DNA of 64,000 nt from Kryptolebias marmoratus. Lineage: Eukaryota > Chordata > Actinopteri > Cyprinodontiformes > Rivulidae. The stretch spans positions 24,413,229 through 24,477,228 of the forward strand of contig NC_051433.1 in NCBI RefSeq assembly GCF_001649575.2, written 5' to 3'. Both the position numbers and the translations under genes were made by a program. The notes under the pieces are model-generated. The model searched no databases. It saw nothing but the letters and a program-made list of their open reading frames with translations, and was not told the origin of the DNA. Every line of letters starts with the position of its first letter. Positions within the stretch are counted from its first letter, which is position 1. This document shows, in pieces, positions 41,001-56,000 of this stretch.

Positions 41001-44000
41001 TTCTCAGTATTTTAAGAGAATTGTCTGAATGAATGAACAGCAGAGAGATATGGCAGCTGGATCTTGCCACATGGGACCTTTCTTGCCCTGCCAAGCCAGT
41101 GAAATGGTGACAGCTGCATGACCCCAAAGGTGTCCTCAACATTTCCTAACTCCAGTCCCCCTCAGGCTCTCTGCTCTTCTCTGCATGCCTGGTGACTCTT
41201 CAGTTACAAGCCGCTTCGAATGCAAGTGGAGGACCTCTTCGAGAAAACCCGCCACACTGCCAGAGGGCTGTTTAAATATTTACTGCCGGATAACATTTCC
41301 TCCACGGCCTTAACCTGTGTACTGCCACTAATGGGTTTGTTTTGCTAATACCTGTGAAGGTTTGTTTTTACAGCTACTTCAGTAAAGTGACTTCAAGAGC
41401 AAGCACCATTTTCTCTATTATGACAAATTAATTAGTGTGTAAAGTAACGCTGCGAGGAAAAACACCCTTAGACACATGCCAAGCCAAATTACTGAAGTGT
41501 TATACTTCATTAAAGAAAAACCCTATTACTCACTCCTGCATAATGCTTGTAATCATAGGGAGAAGGAATAATAAATACGATAAAACAACAAGCCTTGGCA
41601 TCCGTGCTGATGCTTTTTTTAATCATCAGTTGGCGGTATTTTGACAGACTTTGGCTTGAGTATGATGTTCTCTGAGCTGTTAGAAAACTTGGACTGAACA
41701 TGAAAAATCTTGTTGCAAGATAAGAGAAAAAAAAGGTGAGGAAAGAAGAACTGTTTTTTTCCTTTACTCTCATCATCAACTAATCTTCCTACTCAATGAG
41801 GCAAGTAAATGCTAATCTAAGCATTAAAAGGCTTTTAATTTGCAGCCGTTTACCAGTGGTAAAATCATCACAAAATGGATCATCTCAGCCCTCACACATC
41901 CTGAGTGTGTTTACACTGCTGACTCTCAGCTGTCTGCGGGAGCTTTTGATTTAAAGATTACTCCAGGCTTCGGGATATCAAAGTCAACACCCTGTTCTCC
42001 ACTAATCCACGTTTCATTCCCTGAGGCGTGGAAGCACGGACACTCTCTCACTTACCTTCAAAAATGCTCACTGCAGTATGCCCACAAAGCACTTTCTTTG
42101 AGCTCTGTGTCCAGCCGTCAAGCTGTTTCTGCTAGAAAACACAAAGGCAACGTGCTGGCTGTCAGGCTGCCTTTTCAGCAGCATCCCCTCACAATCGAGC
42201 CACATCCCACTGTTTCCAGGCATGCAACAGATTCTGTCTGTCTGCACACGCTTAAACCCATTTACATGAGAAAACACTGATTAGAGGAAACCACAGGGTG
42301 GTCAGAAACAATGAACACTAATTAAAAAGAGATCATACGTTCACAGTTGGGAGACATAAAGGTTAATTTTGTTTTGAGTTCTGCAATAGAGATTATCATC
42401 AGTTTGCAAAAGTTAAACATGAATGGGGCATCTTTTCCAACATTGCTGCATGGTGTAAGTGGTGGTGTGGCACTTTCAAGTGACTCACCTGACTGCAAAA
42501 TCTTTGTTGTGTCACGAAGAACTAAGGTGACCAAAGCAAAGTGTCTGTAGAGTGGGTAGCACATGACCCTCCTTCCAAAAGAAACCAGGACCTCTTGCAA
42601 GGAGTTATATGTCTGCAGGACACAAAACAGGATTTTAAGAAAAACATACTACCAAACCAGGAAAAAAAGGGACATAATGAACAGCGACATGCAACTCACA
42701 GAAAATGCTTGTTTCCACCAAACATTTTAACTTAGAAAGCTTTTTTAGGTTTCATTTTTGCCTCTGGTTAAATACTAGCTTTCATTGGCGTGCAGTAATG
42801 GTGCTCTAATTACTCATAACAACTCGTCATTTATACAGGCGCAGGAAAAAAAAAAAAGGGCTCGCAGCTCTTAAACACCTTCGCAGCTCTGGCCTGTTAA
42901 TTGCTGCCTCCCTTTAATCACTGCCATCGCTCTCAGATGTTCTTGGCTTTAATGGACACACAGCCAGGAGAAAGAAACAGAGACATTTCTCTTGAGTTTC
43001 TTCCCCCTTTTTTCCTCTTGTTAAGGATGTGCCACAAGCTAACAAGTGTGTGTCATCGGGATCATATTCCCCCCCTTGGGCTTGTTTAGCAGAAATGTAA
43101 ATAAGGTGTGCTGTTGCACGCTGGGAGAACTCACAGCAACACCAGCCCAGTCAACTGAGGACAAGTAAACATGAGGTGTACGGAGGGAGCAGTGGGGAAA
43201 TGTATGTGTGTGTGCAAGAGGGAGGAGGGAGGGGGGGCGCCGAGAAAGGGGAATGTTCAGCATGTGTGAGGCAGCCAGTGAGAACATAAAAAAGTGATAG
43301 TTGAGGGGAGGATGGTGTGAGGAAGCAGTGCTGTGACATGCACACATACTGCCAGTGAAAGGCAGAGCAATCCATTGTAGAGATTATGGAGGGAGAAGGT
43401 AAAGCTAAGGGAGGAGAGGGGGGAGGGGGGAGAGAGATGGAGTGAGTTGATATGTTGATGGGAGCTGACAGCTCTGCTGACTGCCTGACGAGCATTAACG
43501 GGGCTGCCAGGCAGGTGAGGACTATTCTTTCCTTCGCTGTCACCAGAGGAGGAAAACTTGGAACTCTCAATCTGAGCTCGGGGTTTAGGCACACAAACTC
43601 CTCTAGGAGCCCTCAGTTAACTGATCAAACGTGATGATCGTATGAGCATGCTCATATTCTAATGTCCTCAGGGACTCATATACCACAGGATACGTGGATT
43701 GTTGACTGATACACCTCAGTGGTATTAATGAAGGGATGAGGTGCATCATCTGCCTTGGCAGAAGTATTGTAACATGCATGAAACTGTGTGTGGCATCAAT
43801 AACTCCCAAGAGCAACAACGATAACAGAAACAATGCATTGCATATCCATACTGAGCACCAGTGTGTGTCTGCATAAACAGAAGTGGTGCAAACTTCATTA
43901 ACCTCCTGTTGTGTGCCAGTTGGGATTTAAGCTTGATTTATAGCTGTCTGCTCAGAGGAAAATGCAGCAGATGTGCACTTTCTGAAAAACAGGAATTCAG

Positions 44001-47000
44001 ACTGTAAAACCTGAGCTGCACAGATAAAGTTACACAAAGGAGATTCACCCCGAGATGCTGAGGGCTTTGGACATTGTGGGGCTGTCAAGGCTGACACACC
44101 TCTTCGATGTTACATACAGAACCAGTATAACACCTGTGGAGTGGCAGACCAGGGGGTTGGTTCCCATTTAAAAAAAAAAAAAAAAAAAGGGTACAGAAAG
44201 TGTTTTTCCAACTATCAAAGGATCACACTTCTCATCCTTTCAGGAAAGTTTACTCCAGGATGTTGGAAGGGAGGCTCTGACTGACTGTCAAACCTCAGAT
44301 TCAGGAGGAGCAGTGTGGCTTTTGAACTGGTCGTGGAACAGTGGACCAGATCTTTACCCTTGTGGAGTTGCTACGGGGGTCATGGGAGTTTGACTGTCCA
44401 GTCCACGTGTGTTTTGTTGATCTGAAGAAGGGTTATGACCATGTTCTGCAAGGTATTCTGTGTGGGATGGTGCGGGAGTATGGGGGCCAAAGTATTTATG
44501 GTTGTGGATCCCCAACTTGCAACACCTGCAAAACTTAAAGAGTAAATTTGTAAAGGACTTCATGTGTGCCACCACATTCACACTGAGATTTATTTATCCA
44601 CCTAAACATAAACAGTGTAAATAAATCAGAATGCTAGTATCTGTTCTTGCTTTTTGATCAGCTGTGTAGTAAGAGACTCACTTCCAGCCAGCACAGAGTC
44701 CCACTGAGTTTCCTGATAGTCCACGGTGACTCCACCTGCAAGATATGAGAAAACAATGTTTTCTCACAATAACAGCACACAGGAAGAACAAGGCATTTGG
44801 TAACTTGTTATGGAATTTCTCTACGTTAAAATGTTCCAAATGAAATATAAAAGTTCATCTGGAACAGACTTTGATTTTATTTTTTCCATTCTGTTGTATG
44901 AAACCTACTTTTCACACTTTTATACAGCTATCTAACACAAAGATGCCTTAACTGAGCTCTGGAATCTGCTGATAATCTTTAGGGCTTTGACCAAAATGGA
45001 AGAAGGAGGTGAGGGGGTAGAATGTGAAGACAGAGGGCTTTGTCATTCAGGGCTAAGTACAGCTCAAGAGGACTTGTCTCGTCACACATAAATCCACACA
45101 CTCACATTGTGCTCCCCCTCTGTGGAGCGCACTTCATAGGAGTAAGCCAGCAGGACGTCCACCAGGCTGAGCCACGCTTGGCACCGAGAGGTCTTGTCCA
45201 GCAGGTAGGAGCGGTTTGGGAATTTTCTCAGCTGCTCCTTCTCTTCCTGGGTGAAGGTCACAGCTGGGAAGGAGAAGTGGTCCAATAAGTTCGGGTTTGG
45301 GAGCTGCGCACGTTACTTTACATGTCACTTATGAGCACTCGGGTGAAAGTTAAAACAGCCACCAACATTTTTTTTAACTTCAAATACAGACTGAAAGCAG
45401 CGTGGATAAAGCTGAATCAAAGCAGACTGAGTGGACAAAGTCTTTAGGACGATTTCTACACCAAGCTGGATAAATACGAGATGGATGCCATTTTGTAAGC
45501 TTAATTTTTTAGTTTTAATGAAGAGAAGGAAGCTTTTGATAAACAATAACAGAAGTTCAATTTACTCATGTCAAGTTAGAAAAAAAAAACACTTGCAAGT
45601 CTCCAGGATTTTCAGAGTTTGTGTGAACCCCTTTTTGTTTTTTTGGAAGAAATTCAATGGCTTCAGAAAGTATTCAGACCCTCTTTTACTGTTTTGTCAT
45701 TTTGTTATGTTGCAATTGTTTTAAAACATTTTTCTTTTCTTATTCATTCACGCTCAGTACCTCATAATGACAAAGTAAAAAATCATCATTTTAATTTAAA
45801 CAAATTACATTTATTCACAATAAAAATCTGAAAACAACGTTTGCAGAAGGGTTCAAATCTCCCGAAACAACACAAATTTAGCTCAGCTGTCCCCCAGTTC
45901 TCTCACTGATTTGTTTCTGCACCGTGGTTTGAGTCTACATGTGATAATCAAACTTCTTTATAGAAAGCGTCATAGATGGCAATGCACATCAGAGCAAAAA
46001 CCAAACCACAGGGTCAAAGGAACTGCATGCGGAGTTTAAACAATTCAAGCACCGGCTACATAAAACTGCAAAAAGCAAAAGGACTGAATTTCATTCTGAA
46101 GCTACTGTACTTAGTAAGAAGTTCCACAAATCAGGGAGTGAAATCAGCGTGTAAATACTTCACATCCTTTATAGAGTACGAGAGTGCAAGCTGATGAAAG
46201 TTGTACTCCAGCTGAGACTCAGCATGTGCGAACAGCAACAGACCAAAGTGTTCGCACATTCTCGAGAAAAAAACCTCTGGTGTTCGTGTGCAAAAAACAG
46301 CTTTAGTTTGACCCCACAGTCAGACAGTGAAACGAGGAAAATAAGACGTTAGAGAAAGGACGATAAGAAGAAACTTCTTGCACTTATAATTCTTTAACTA
46401 TTCGATTTTGTTGTTGTTTTTCTGACACCTTAAAGCTAGGGCGTTAGAAAAACAAAACAAAACAAAAAAAAAAACAAGAGGAGGTGCAAATCCGTTTCTC
46501 AGAGAAACCATTTACATGAGCATAAATTGCATTTCTTTTCTTGTCACACTCTTCTCCAGGTTAATAAAATTTCACAAATTCACACGAGCAAAGCTGGCCG
46601 TCAGCCAATAAAGTCTGTCCGCTGCAGCTGTTGACTGAAGTTCCTGTTGAAAAGCGATAAGCACAAACAAAATGAGCCACATTAAATATCTGCCACACCG
46701 ACGCCATTCCCATGCATCTGATAGCTGTACAGCTCTGTCATGAGAAAATGTAGAGCTTCTGTACACGACAGCCGAAGACCTCCACTTCCCAGCTCTTTGA
46801 AAATTCATTAACTGTTTCCTTTTCAAAGAGACATCTGCCTAATGGGGATCTGTGGTAAACCTAATGGGGCGACACAAACAGTCTTCAATCCCATTTAGGC
46901 AATCTGCATAGTTTAATGCAGAGAGGCCTGCTGAACGGCTGCAGCAACGGGCTCAGACTCCATTTTTATTCTGTTCCCAGCGACTTATAAAACATCTGAA

Positions 47001-50000
47001 AGCAATTCCTCTTTCAGCATGAGAAGAAAGGGAAGTCTCTGCTTTGAACCCGCCCATGCATATGGTCTGTGCTGACAATGGCAAACACACGAACACACAC
47101 ATCCAGTAGGTCTCGGGCTGCACGGGGAACTTGGCTCTGCCGCAAAGGAGATTCCATGCTGCATTACGTCAGCTCTCTGCGGACGCTACCTGCGCCCCTG
47201 CAGAGAGAGAGAGCACAGCTACGAAGACACAGAAGCCTGCGTGCACTTTCGTCTTCGGGCGAACATCAAGAGACGGGCTCGAGATGTAAAACTAAAACTA
47301 TAAAAAAATAAAAGCGACACAGTGACTTGTTCATTGCGCATTCAGCATCTTTCAAACGCACACATATCTTAGGAAGAACCAACACTTCCTGATTTAAATA
47401 GTAACACTTGCGTGTCAAAATATAAAGCAAGTCAACTGTATTTGGCAGTTTAAAGTCCAGTCTGCTTTAAGGAAAGGTTTCACTATCCCTCCACAAAACA
47501 TTATCCACACAGCATCATTATAATGCTGAAATACTGCACGGCTGATATCACCCTCCGCTGTGGTCATTCATCTTCACAGCAGAGCCTGTCTCTTCTACCG
47601 AGCATTAGTGAGAAGCGTTCGAAAGCTCCGTGATTGGAAATTAATTTCTGACCTAATTCCTCCAGTTGGAACGGCAGCCTGGCTCGTCACTGTTCTCTAC
47701 AGGTCCAGATGGCATGGCGGCACGGAGTAAATATGCTTCAATAATGCCGCTGAGGGTTGGAAAATGCTTCCGGAATATCGCTGAAGACAGGGGGGTGGGG
47801 GGTGGGTCAAGAGATGAGTTGATTTTGTGAGCCCGCGCTGTGATTGTGTCAAGCATCAAATCAAAGAGTCTTGTTATGAACAGTCCGGTCAAACAGAAAA
47901 CTTGGGCAGTCTACGTCCACAGATGGCCATCCGAGTTGGTCAAAGATCAGATTTCTGTACTCATCTATAGCAAAGTGCAGCCGATACGGAGAAGCTGGGC
48001 TGTTGGGAGTTTTTTTTAAGGCTGGATTGGTGGGTAAATACAGGCCTCCAGAGGACAGCTGTGGTCTGTCAGAGAGCTGCCCTGACACAGGAGAGGACAA
48101 AGGGGCTGCTCTCAACTTCATTAACACTTTATCCACATCCATCTGTCAGGTGACATATATATTAGGCTGCGGAGACATTAAGGAGGATGGGAGAGCCTAA
48201 AAAACACGTGGAAGACTTGTAGCTCTCTGTTTGAAATATAGGGCAAACTGTTAAAATCACGAGCAGGCTCTCAAGATTTGACGGCAAGTCGCTTAAGCCT
48301 TCTGATCGACGCCATTCTTCACCCTCAGCTGAGGGTAATGCAATTCCGGCTGTCAATCAAGCCATTAAGCTTAATTTAGCTCATTTATCTTCATCTGGGT
48401 ACCTGACTGAGCCACTCTGTCTTAAAATGCAGAGCGAAATTAGGCGAGGGAGCCACGGAGGGCTGCAGTGGATTGGAATGTTCGGCGGCGGCTAATGGCC
48501 TGACTGATGGCTGCTCGTCAGCGAGCGAGCAACGATCGGGGATCTTCACGTTGATAAAACACTCAACAAACAGCGCTTCCTCCCGCAACAAAGCAATCTG
48601 CTTAATCTAAATCCTCTCTTAGCCGCACTGCACGTAGGGCCTTCGCTGCGAGCCGCGCGCCAGCTTTCACAGAGAGCGCGGTTGTTAGGAGAGCTGAACG
48701 GCACAATTAAACAGCCTGACGGTGCAAAGGTTCACGAGTTATCACCTCGGAGGAAGTAGCTGCGCAAAAAAAAAAAAAAAGATGAAAGCCTCCAGCTATC
48801 ATCTCTACATAAATGAGCTCCTGGTTTGAAATGAACGTGAACTGACTGGGAAAAGAGAAAATGACTTTAAAGAAAATGAAGATAGTGAAAAGACAAATCA
48901 CATTTCAACTCGAAAGTATTGGCACTCCAAATGTGGCCGTGTGGAATGGCTAAGAGGCAGCAGGGAGATGTAGCGATTAGGGAAGGTCCAAGTTCAATCC
49001 CTCATAATAGCGAGTTTCTTTCTTATTAAAGAGCCCCCAGGCACTTTAACAGGGAGCGCGGCTTAGGGACTAACAAGCTGATGTCTCATTCCTCTAGAGG
49101 AGGGAAGTGAAAAGACTCATGTGTCCTTTGGGCTTTAATGTGCTGTCAACCATGACAGCGTCTGGGAGACAATGGCTAGCTATCAGATTTCTGTATTGAA
49201 AATCCATGACTGTATTTGGTGGAGATTTAAAATGGCACTGGGAACAAAAACAAACAAACAAAAATCAAATAATAGTCAAATAATACAAAACAGTTCCCAC
49301 TTTTTGCAACTATAATTCACATTACCGTACATCAGAAAGGAGTCCACTCAAACAAAACAGCCCCGTCTTTTTGGAGAATACTGCACCGACGTAAAGGCTC
49401 CCATATACTTGGGTTTACTTCACTCGACAGAGGTCCGCGCGTACTCAAGGCGGACTCAAAGCGGATGTCCGCCCAACGACAAGTTTTATGACCCCATACG
49501 CATACTCAGTGTCGCACAATAAACTGCCCGGCGAGAAACGGTGTTCACATTGAACGGTTTTGTGTGCGACACCAACCGCTCTCAGGTGAGAATCGGTGCC
49601 GAGGGTGACACCGACAGGTGAGCGGTGGCTGCCCTGGTGTTGAAGAAATGGGGCTTAATAAACCTTCTGTCAAGCGATTTCTTCCTCCCTGTCCGGTGAC
49701 GCAGACAGTATGTGAGGCGTCCGCGCAGCTCGCAGAGTACGCACAGCACGCCCGAGTATGTGGGGGCCTAATGCTGCAGGCGGCGCGGCTTTGTAGTTTA
49801 CCAAAGTCACATTAAAACATTACGACTTCTTACATATATAAGGTGCTCGAGATTGTCGTTTTTTGAGAAAATTGAAGGCTTTTAAGTGCACCTTATAGTC
49901 CGGAAAATACGGTAGTTTTTCTAGAACGTTATCAGTCAATACTTTTCAGAAAACTGCATCTCAAAGCTAAACTGTCTTTTAAACCATCTTCACATTTATC

Positions 50001-53000
50001 ACTACATTTTGTACTGACAAACTTTGTCCATTTTAAGGCGAGCATGTTTATGGAAAGTTCGAGACTCAATGAATCAGTCTTATGGCGGTATTACATACAG
50101 GGATGTAACTGGGGTTAGATACAGTGTGGTCTCAGTTGGTAGAAAAGGAGGAATGTCAGCCATGTGGAGTTTTTGTTTTGTTTTTTTGCAGCTGGCTGTC
50201 CTGATCTACATCGTTAACAGCTGGTGGTGGTAATGGACCACAAAGCTTGGTAACCACTAATATACGCCGCCAAAAAAAGAAGAAAAGCCTGCATGACTCT
50301 GGGTTTTGTTGCTTTGAAGACCCCTTAGATGCACTGAACCGATATAAGAAACTGAATCATCAAAAATGTGCTGCATAATAATGGGAGTACAGCAAACCTC
50401 TCTACCCGACCTGTTCAGAAGTCAAGTCGTGAAGAAGGCTGACTCCATCCTGTCTGCCTGCACTCATTCTCGACACTCTGACGTTCTTATTTTGAACTCT
50501 GGTTACAGACTGGGGTTACCTCCTCTTAGGACCAACAAGTAAAAATTCCTTCATGCCCACAGCTATCGCTCCTATGAATGCAAATATGGGGGAGAAGCGC
50601 TTGGTTGGCTGTTTATTATGTAAATGTCATTGTTTTATTTTATGTTTAATTAATTGTATATTAGGATTTTACTGCTGCGCCTGATGCTTGCTGATCTGTG
50701 GATCCTGTTTCTTCTTGTGTACAGAATAAATATCTGTTTGTAGTCATTTGCCTTTTACTTGCTGGAGAACAAATTTCCCTTTGGGGGACATACGAATAAA
50801 TTTAATTTTGAAGCTGAAGCTTAATGAGTCTTTTCTTCAAACCAAACTTGAGACTGACCCGAGCAGCACACGTCACATTTAAAGATTATATTTGCGCCAC
50901 AAACTCACCACATTGCCCCTCCTCCTCCGTAGAAGCCCTCAGCTTCGCCCACCACGGCCTAAACTTCAGCAGCCGATTTATCTCGTCGTCTTCAAACAAA
51001 TCGGCCCTGCAATGACCCCGGGGTTGATTAACGCCGCCAACAGCCCGGATAAAACGGCTTAGCTCTTAGAAGTTCACTTTCCTTTCACTCACAAGTAATG
51101 GTCAGGGGAGAAAGCTGATGCTTCTGCTTCCAGCCGAGCCCGGTGTCTCTCTGCTGCTGATGTTCCTTCTGGGTTCTTAATGTCGATCACGTCACCGAGT
51201 TCTTCCTTTCAGACCATTCAAAACACATTTATTCTGGTTAGGTAAAGAAAAATAGATTTGCATAAATTGTACAAAGTTAGAATTGACCAAATAGATTGAA
51301 ATCCTTAGCAACGGATCCTACCTGTAACCGAGCAAATACGCCAGACCTCTGATTACCGAAGCCATATTTCTGCAGGACACTCAGCTCTTCTTCAGATCTC
51401 TCTGCGTAAACCTCCTGTTCCACCTGCCAGTCAAAGTCTTCGTCATCTTCCTCTTCGTCATCTCCAGCACCTTTACTGCACGCTCCTGAAGTTGGGAAAA
51501 AGCGTCTATTAATCCCTCATCACTCTCACAATCCTGCAGCCCTGTCCGACATCCGCTCTAAAGCCAGAGGAAAACGCCGAACAAACGAAGGCGTACCCAC
51601 GCTCGCGTCTTCCACCAGCGGTTTGGCTGAGCGGGAGCCTTTGGGTGCGAGCAGACTCGTGAGCATCTGAAGTCCTTCGAAGTGCTCCCCGGGTGTTTCT
51701 TTGGGAACCTGAAGGGTGAAGAGACCTACAGCGAGACGAGACGGGACGAGAGGGTTACGAACATGAAAAGAAGCCTCGATCCACACAGTTTAGGAACATT
51801 TTATGAACACGTATAGATGGAGTGGGCCTCCTCCCGCACAGGCGAGAGCTTTCATGGAGCAGAGCTCAGCTGGGTCGGTCGAGCACTGCACATTCAGTGT
51901 GACGGAAGTAATGAATGAACTACTTTAACTTTCTCTGTGTAATGAATCGGTTTATTGTTGTTTAGACATTTAAATTCCACAGCCAGGTGGTCACACAGAC
52001 AGCGAGTCATCACTACATTACATCCTTGAGCTGCCAAGCCAGCATATTCAATAATAATAACTGTTATTATTACCAAAACTGAACATCCTAATTTTAAAGC
52101 ATAATCCAGCAGATTAAATCCTAATCGCAGGCTGAGGAGCATATCATGTGGGTGGAGTTAGGCTGCGAAATAATGTGTGTGGTTTTCAACTGGTGGGTTG
52201 TGACCCAAAAGTGGGACACTGACCTGTTCTCGATGAGTCGCGGACCTTTGGCTGGGCAAAAAAAATTGTTTCGATTGTTGTATCACCCTTAGGGTTAATG
52301 ACTTAATAGTTTTAACTTTGTTTGTTATATATTCAATGCGGGAGTTTCCAGTTAAAGCTGCATGTTTTGAGTCTTTTTAAAACTATTTCTCAGTAGTTGA
52401 TTTTTTTCCCCCCTGTTTGTGTGTTAAAGCACTGCAGAGTCTGTTAAAAAAAAAGAGGCTGGAGTTATTGACGTGAAGAGTTTTGGTTTTAATTAAAACC
52501 CTTTTTATTCAATAGATTTGAGACGTTGAAAGTTTTCCTTGATTTAGGTCACGGCTTGTCATCAAGGGATGATGGGTCGGCCCTGAAGCCAGACCAGCTA
52601 AGAACCAATGGACTAAAATATAATTTTGCAAGACGTGCACATAAAAAAAAGGCTCTGATTTCTAAACACTGGCTGCTCCAAATGCGGTCACACAACTCGC
52701 TGGTTGCATACACTCTGAATTCAGTGAGACTACTAATCTCCAAGAGTAGGAGCCCAGTGAAATACTGGCCTTGGATGAGAAGCAAAACGTCTTCAACAAA
52801 CGAGAAATTTTTATTTTATTTCAAACTCTTAGGCTTTGCCACTTCCTGGATGACTGAGAATCTACACAAACATAAGAATAAACGTGGTATTTTAATCATT
52901 CTTTCTGCATTTTGGCTTAGTTCTTGTTAAAGAAATAAAAGCATAGTGTAATATGTCGTGTTTAGTTTCACATTTCCCAAATTTTAGGACCCTCTGAGTA

Positions 53001-56000
53001 ACAAATGTTTTGTTTCACTATGTTTCTGATGGGCCTAACTTTAGTGCTAAGGTACTACTTATTTCCCCCTGATGAACAGATCAGATTTAAGGGGCTGTTT
53101 ATAGACTGTCATTGTAACCAAACTGGCAACAGATGACTAATGACACAAACGATTCAGCCACACCACAAAGGCAGTCGCCTAAAGAGCTAATAAAACTTCA
53201 ACGCACCCAAGTGTTACAGCTTCAAATGCTTTCCAAAACAAGGTGACTAATTGGTCGGGAATGGAGAGGCTGGGAGTGATCCTAATGACTGCCCATTAGA
53301 AGTCTAAACAAGGACGCTCATTAGCAGCGCTTTATTAGCAAATGTTACAGGCCCAGTTTGTTAGCTGCGGATACACTGAAGAAGTCAAACAGCAATCAAG
53401 ACGCGGATGTCAAAATGTCAAAACCATCACGGTGACAGAAGGAATGTTATGCTAATGGTCATTGTTGCAGAGTTAAAGAAACAGTCACACGCTAGCTGCG
53501 ACTGTCGCTGCAACAAGAGCTGCAGGCTGGAATGATTACAGCATTACAGATGGGTCAAGTGGCTCTTCAAACGGGAGGAAAAACATGATTTAGACTCATT
53601 TTCTTTCTTTGCCTGACTGACTGAAGCACAGCCTATAAACACCCCGAGGATCGATTGCTGCCTGCTGCTTGTCCTAGGCTCTTCTATGACTTTAAACAGT
53701 GATTAAAAAATAAACTCTACAAAAGTGGTCACAAAGGCTTTTGAATTACAGCATTCATGCACAAAACTACAGGTTTTCTCTCTGACTTTAACTGAAGCTG
53801 TTGTTATTGGACTGCAGCGGCCTGCAAGTTGGTGGGCCACCTTAATGCAGCAATTTAATATCTGTCAGCCTTACTCAGGTGATACAACTGTTCTTTTAAA
53901 ACATATACAATCTTCAAACACTTTAGACAGCGTGATTGAAAATTTTAGTCAGCTGAAAGCAGTGTAGGAGTGGTGATGAAGGCAACATGCTCAAATAAAA
54001 CTAGAAAACTGATCATTAAAAATATGACAGATGTGGTAGAAACCTCTAATCCTAGGAACCACATTCACAGAGAGAGACAGGGTGGTAGTATTGTTTATCT
54101 ATTTATTTTTATTTATTAATTGCCCACTGCTGAAGGTAAAGGCACTAAGTGTCTGTGTGTTCGATTGTCTGTATCTAGGCAAAAACATCTCAGGAATCAT
54201 TAAACACATACCAAGGAGCCTCTCAGAAGCTAATCATTTCGTGTATATCTACAGCTCATTAACTTATGAAGTCAACCAGATTCAAGATGGCCGCTACAGC
54301 CAACTGACCTTACAAAACACAAAACAAAAAACGCTAATTTAGCCAAATTTACAGATACTGAACTACAGTTTGGTTGTAGTAGTACTGTGGTAGTAACGTG
54401 GTTGTAGCTGAGAACGTTTACTTTGATCTCAACACATTGTGCAACATCTCAAAATGTTGCCTTTAATTGTTGGGAGTCTATCTTGTCCGTCTGTTAGCAA
54501 AATATCTCATGAACCCCTGGAGGGGTTTCGGTGAAACTCTCAGAAAGTAACTATTGGCTGAACATCTACAACTGATCATCTGTTGAAGTGAATCAAGATG
54601 GCTATTTAATTCAAGATGGCTGCCACAACTAATCAACCTTAGCCTACACACAAATGACTACAACTTAGCCAATTTTGCAGATAAGGAGTTAAAAATCAGT
54701 GTGGTGGTAGCTGACGGCCATTCACAACACATACTTCAAGTGCTAACAGATCATTCAAAAAAAGTTAAAAAACAAAAACAACTGGACTTCTATTCTGTAG
54801 CTGAAGACGTTTTGCTTCTCATCCGAGGAGCTTTCTCAATTCAGAAATAGAGTGTGGAGTTGAGCTTTTAAAGCTGAGATGTGATGTAAGCTGGATTGCT
54901 TGCAAATTGTTCTCGCTCTCCTAACAATGGAGGCTCGTTAGGGTCNNNNNNNNNNNNNNNNNNNNNNNNNNNNNNNNNNNNNNNNNNNNNNNNNNNNNNN
55001 NNNNNNNNNNNNNNNNNNNNNNNNNNNNNNNNNNNNNNNNNNNNNNNNNNNNNNNNNNNNNNNNNNNNNNNNNNNNNNNNNNNNNNNNNNNNNNNNNNNN
55101 NNNNNNNNNNNNNNNNNNNNNNNNNNNNNNNNNNNNNNNNNNNNNNNNNNNNNNNNNNNNNNNNNNNNNNNNNNNNNNNNNNNNNNNNNNNNNNNNNNNN
55201 NNNNNNNNNNNNNNNNNNNNNNNNNNNNNNNNNNNNNNNNNNNNNNNNNNNNNNNNNNNNNNNNNNNNNNNNNNNNNNNNNNNNNNNNNNNNNNNNNNNN
55301 NNNNNNNNNNNNNNNNNNNNNNNNNNNNNNNNNNNNNNNNNNNNNNNNNNNNNNNNNNNNNNNNNNNNNNNNNNNNNNNNNNNNNNNNNNNNNNNNNNNN
55401 NNNNNNNNNNNNNNNNNNNNNNNNNNNNNNNNNNNNNNNNNNNNNNNNNNNNNNNNNNNNNNNNNNNNNNNNNNNNNNNNNNNNNNNNNNNNNNNNNNNN
55501 NNNNNNNNNNNNNNNNNNNNNNNNNNNNNNNNNNNNNNNNNNNNNNNNNNNNNNNNNNNNNNNNNNNNNNNNNNNNNNNNNNNNNNNNNNNNNNNNNNNN
55601 NNNNNNNNNNNNNNNNNNNNNNNNNNNNNNNNNNNNNNNNNNNNNNNNNNNNNNNNNNNNNNNNNNNNNNNNNNNNNNNNNNNNNNNNNNNNNNNNNNNN
55701 NNNNNNNNNNNNNNNNNNNNNNNNNNNNNNNNNNNNNNNNNNNNNNNNNNNNNNNNNNNNNNNNNNNNNNNNNNNNNNNNNNNNNNNNNNNNNNNNNNNN
55801 NNNNNNNNNNNNNNNNNNNNNNNNNNNNNNNNNNNNNNNNNNNNNNNNNNNNNNNNNNNNNNNNNNNNNNNNNNNNNNNNNNTCTGAATTGAGAAAGCTC
55901 CTCGGATGAGAAGCAAAACGTCTTCAGCTACAGAATAGAAGTCCAGTTGTTTTTGTTTTTTAACTTTTTTTGAATTTACCATGGCCTGGATGACTGAGAA

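Larger units (their letters stand above)
35071..42488 (-). other. shq1 intron 9 (7.4 kb)
   Basis: Holds a palindromic MITE (36290-36510) and LINE copies (38345-40860). Nothing is recognised in about 35.1-36.2, 36.6-38.3 and 40.9-42.4 kb. The last of these is repeat-poor. Confidence 0.8.
45264..50908 (-). other. shq1 intron 6 (5.6 kb)
   Basis: Contains a Tc1 terminal fragment (45655-45860), a TACCGTA element (49323-49914) and a LINE 3' end (50380-50815). Between about 46.5 and 49.0 kb I recognise no repeat at all; the sequence has mixed composition and is a candidate for conserved non-coding DNA. Confidence 0.75.

Noticed and set aside
48966..49016. tRNA-like boxes (GATGTAGCGATTAG and GTTCAATCCC), possible SINE head
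   Set aside because: Only box-like words are present. No cloverleaf, tail or second copy in the window supports it.
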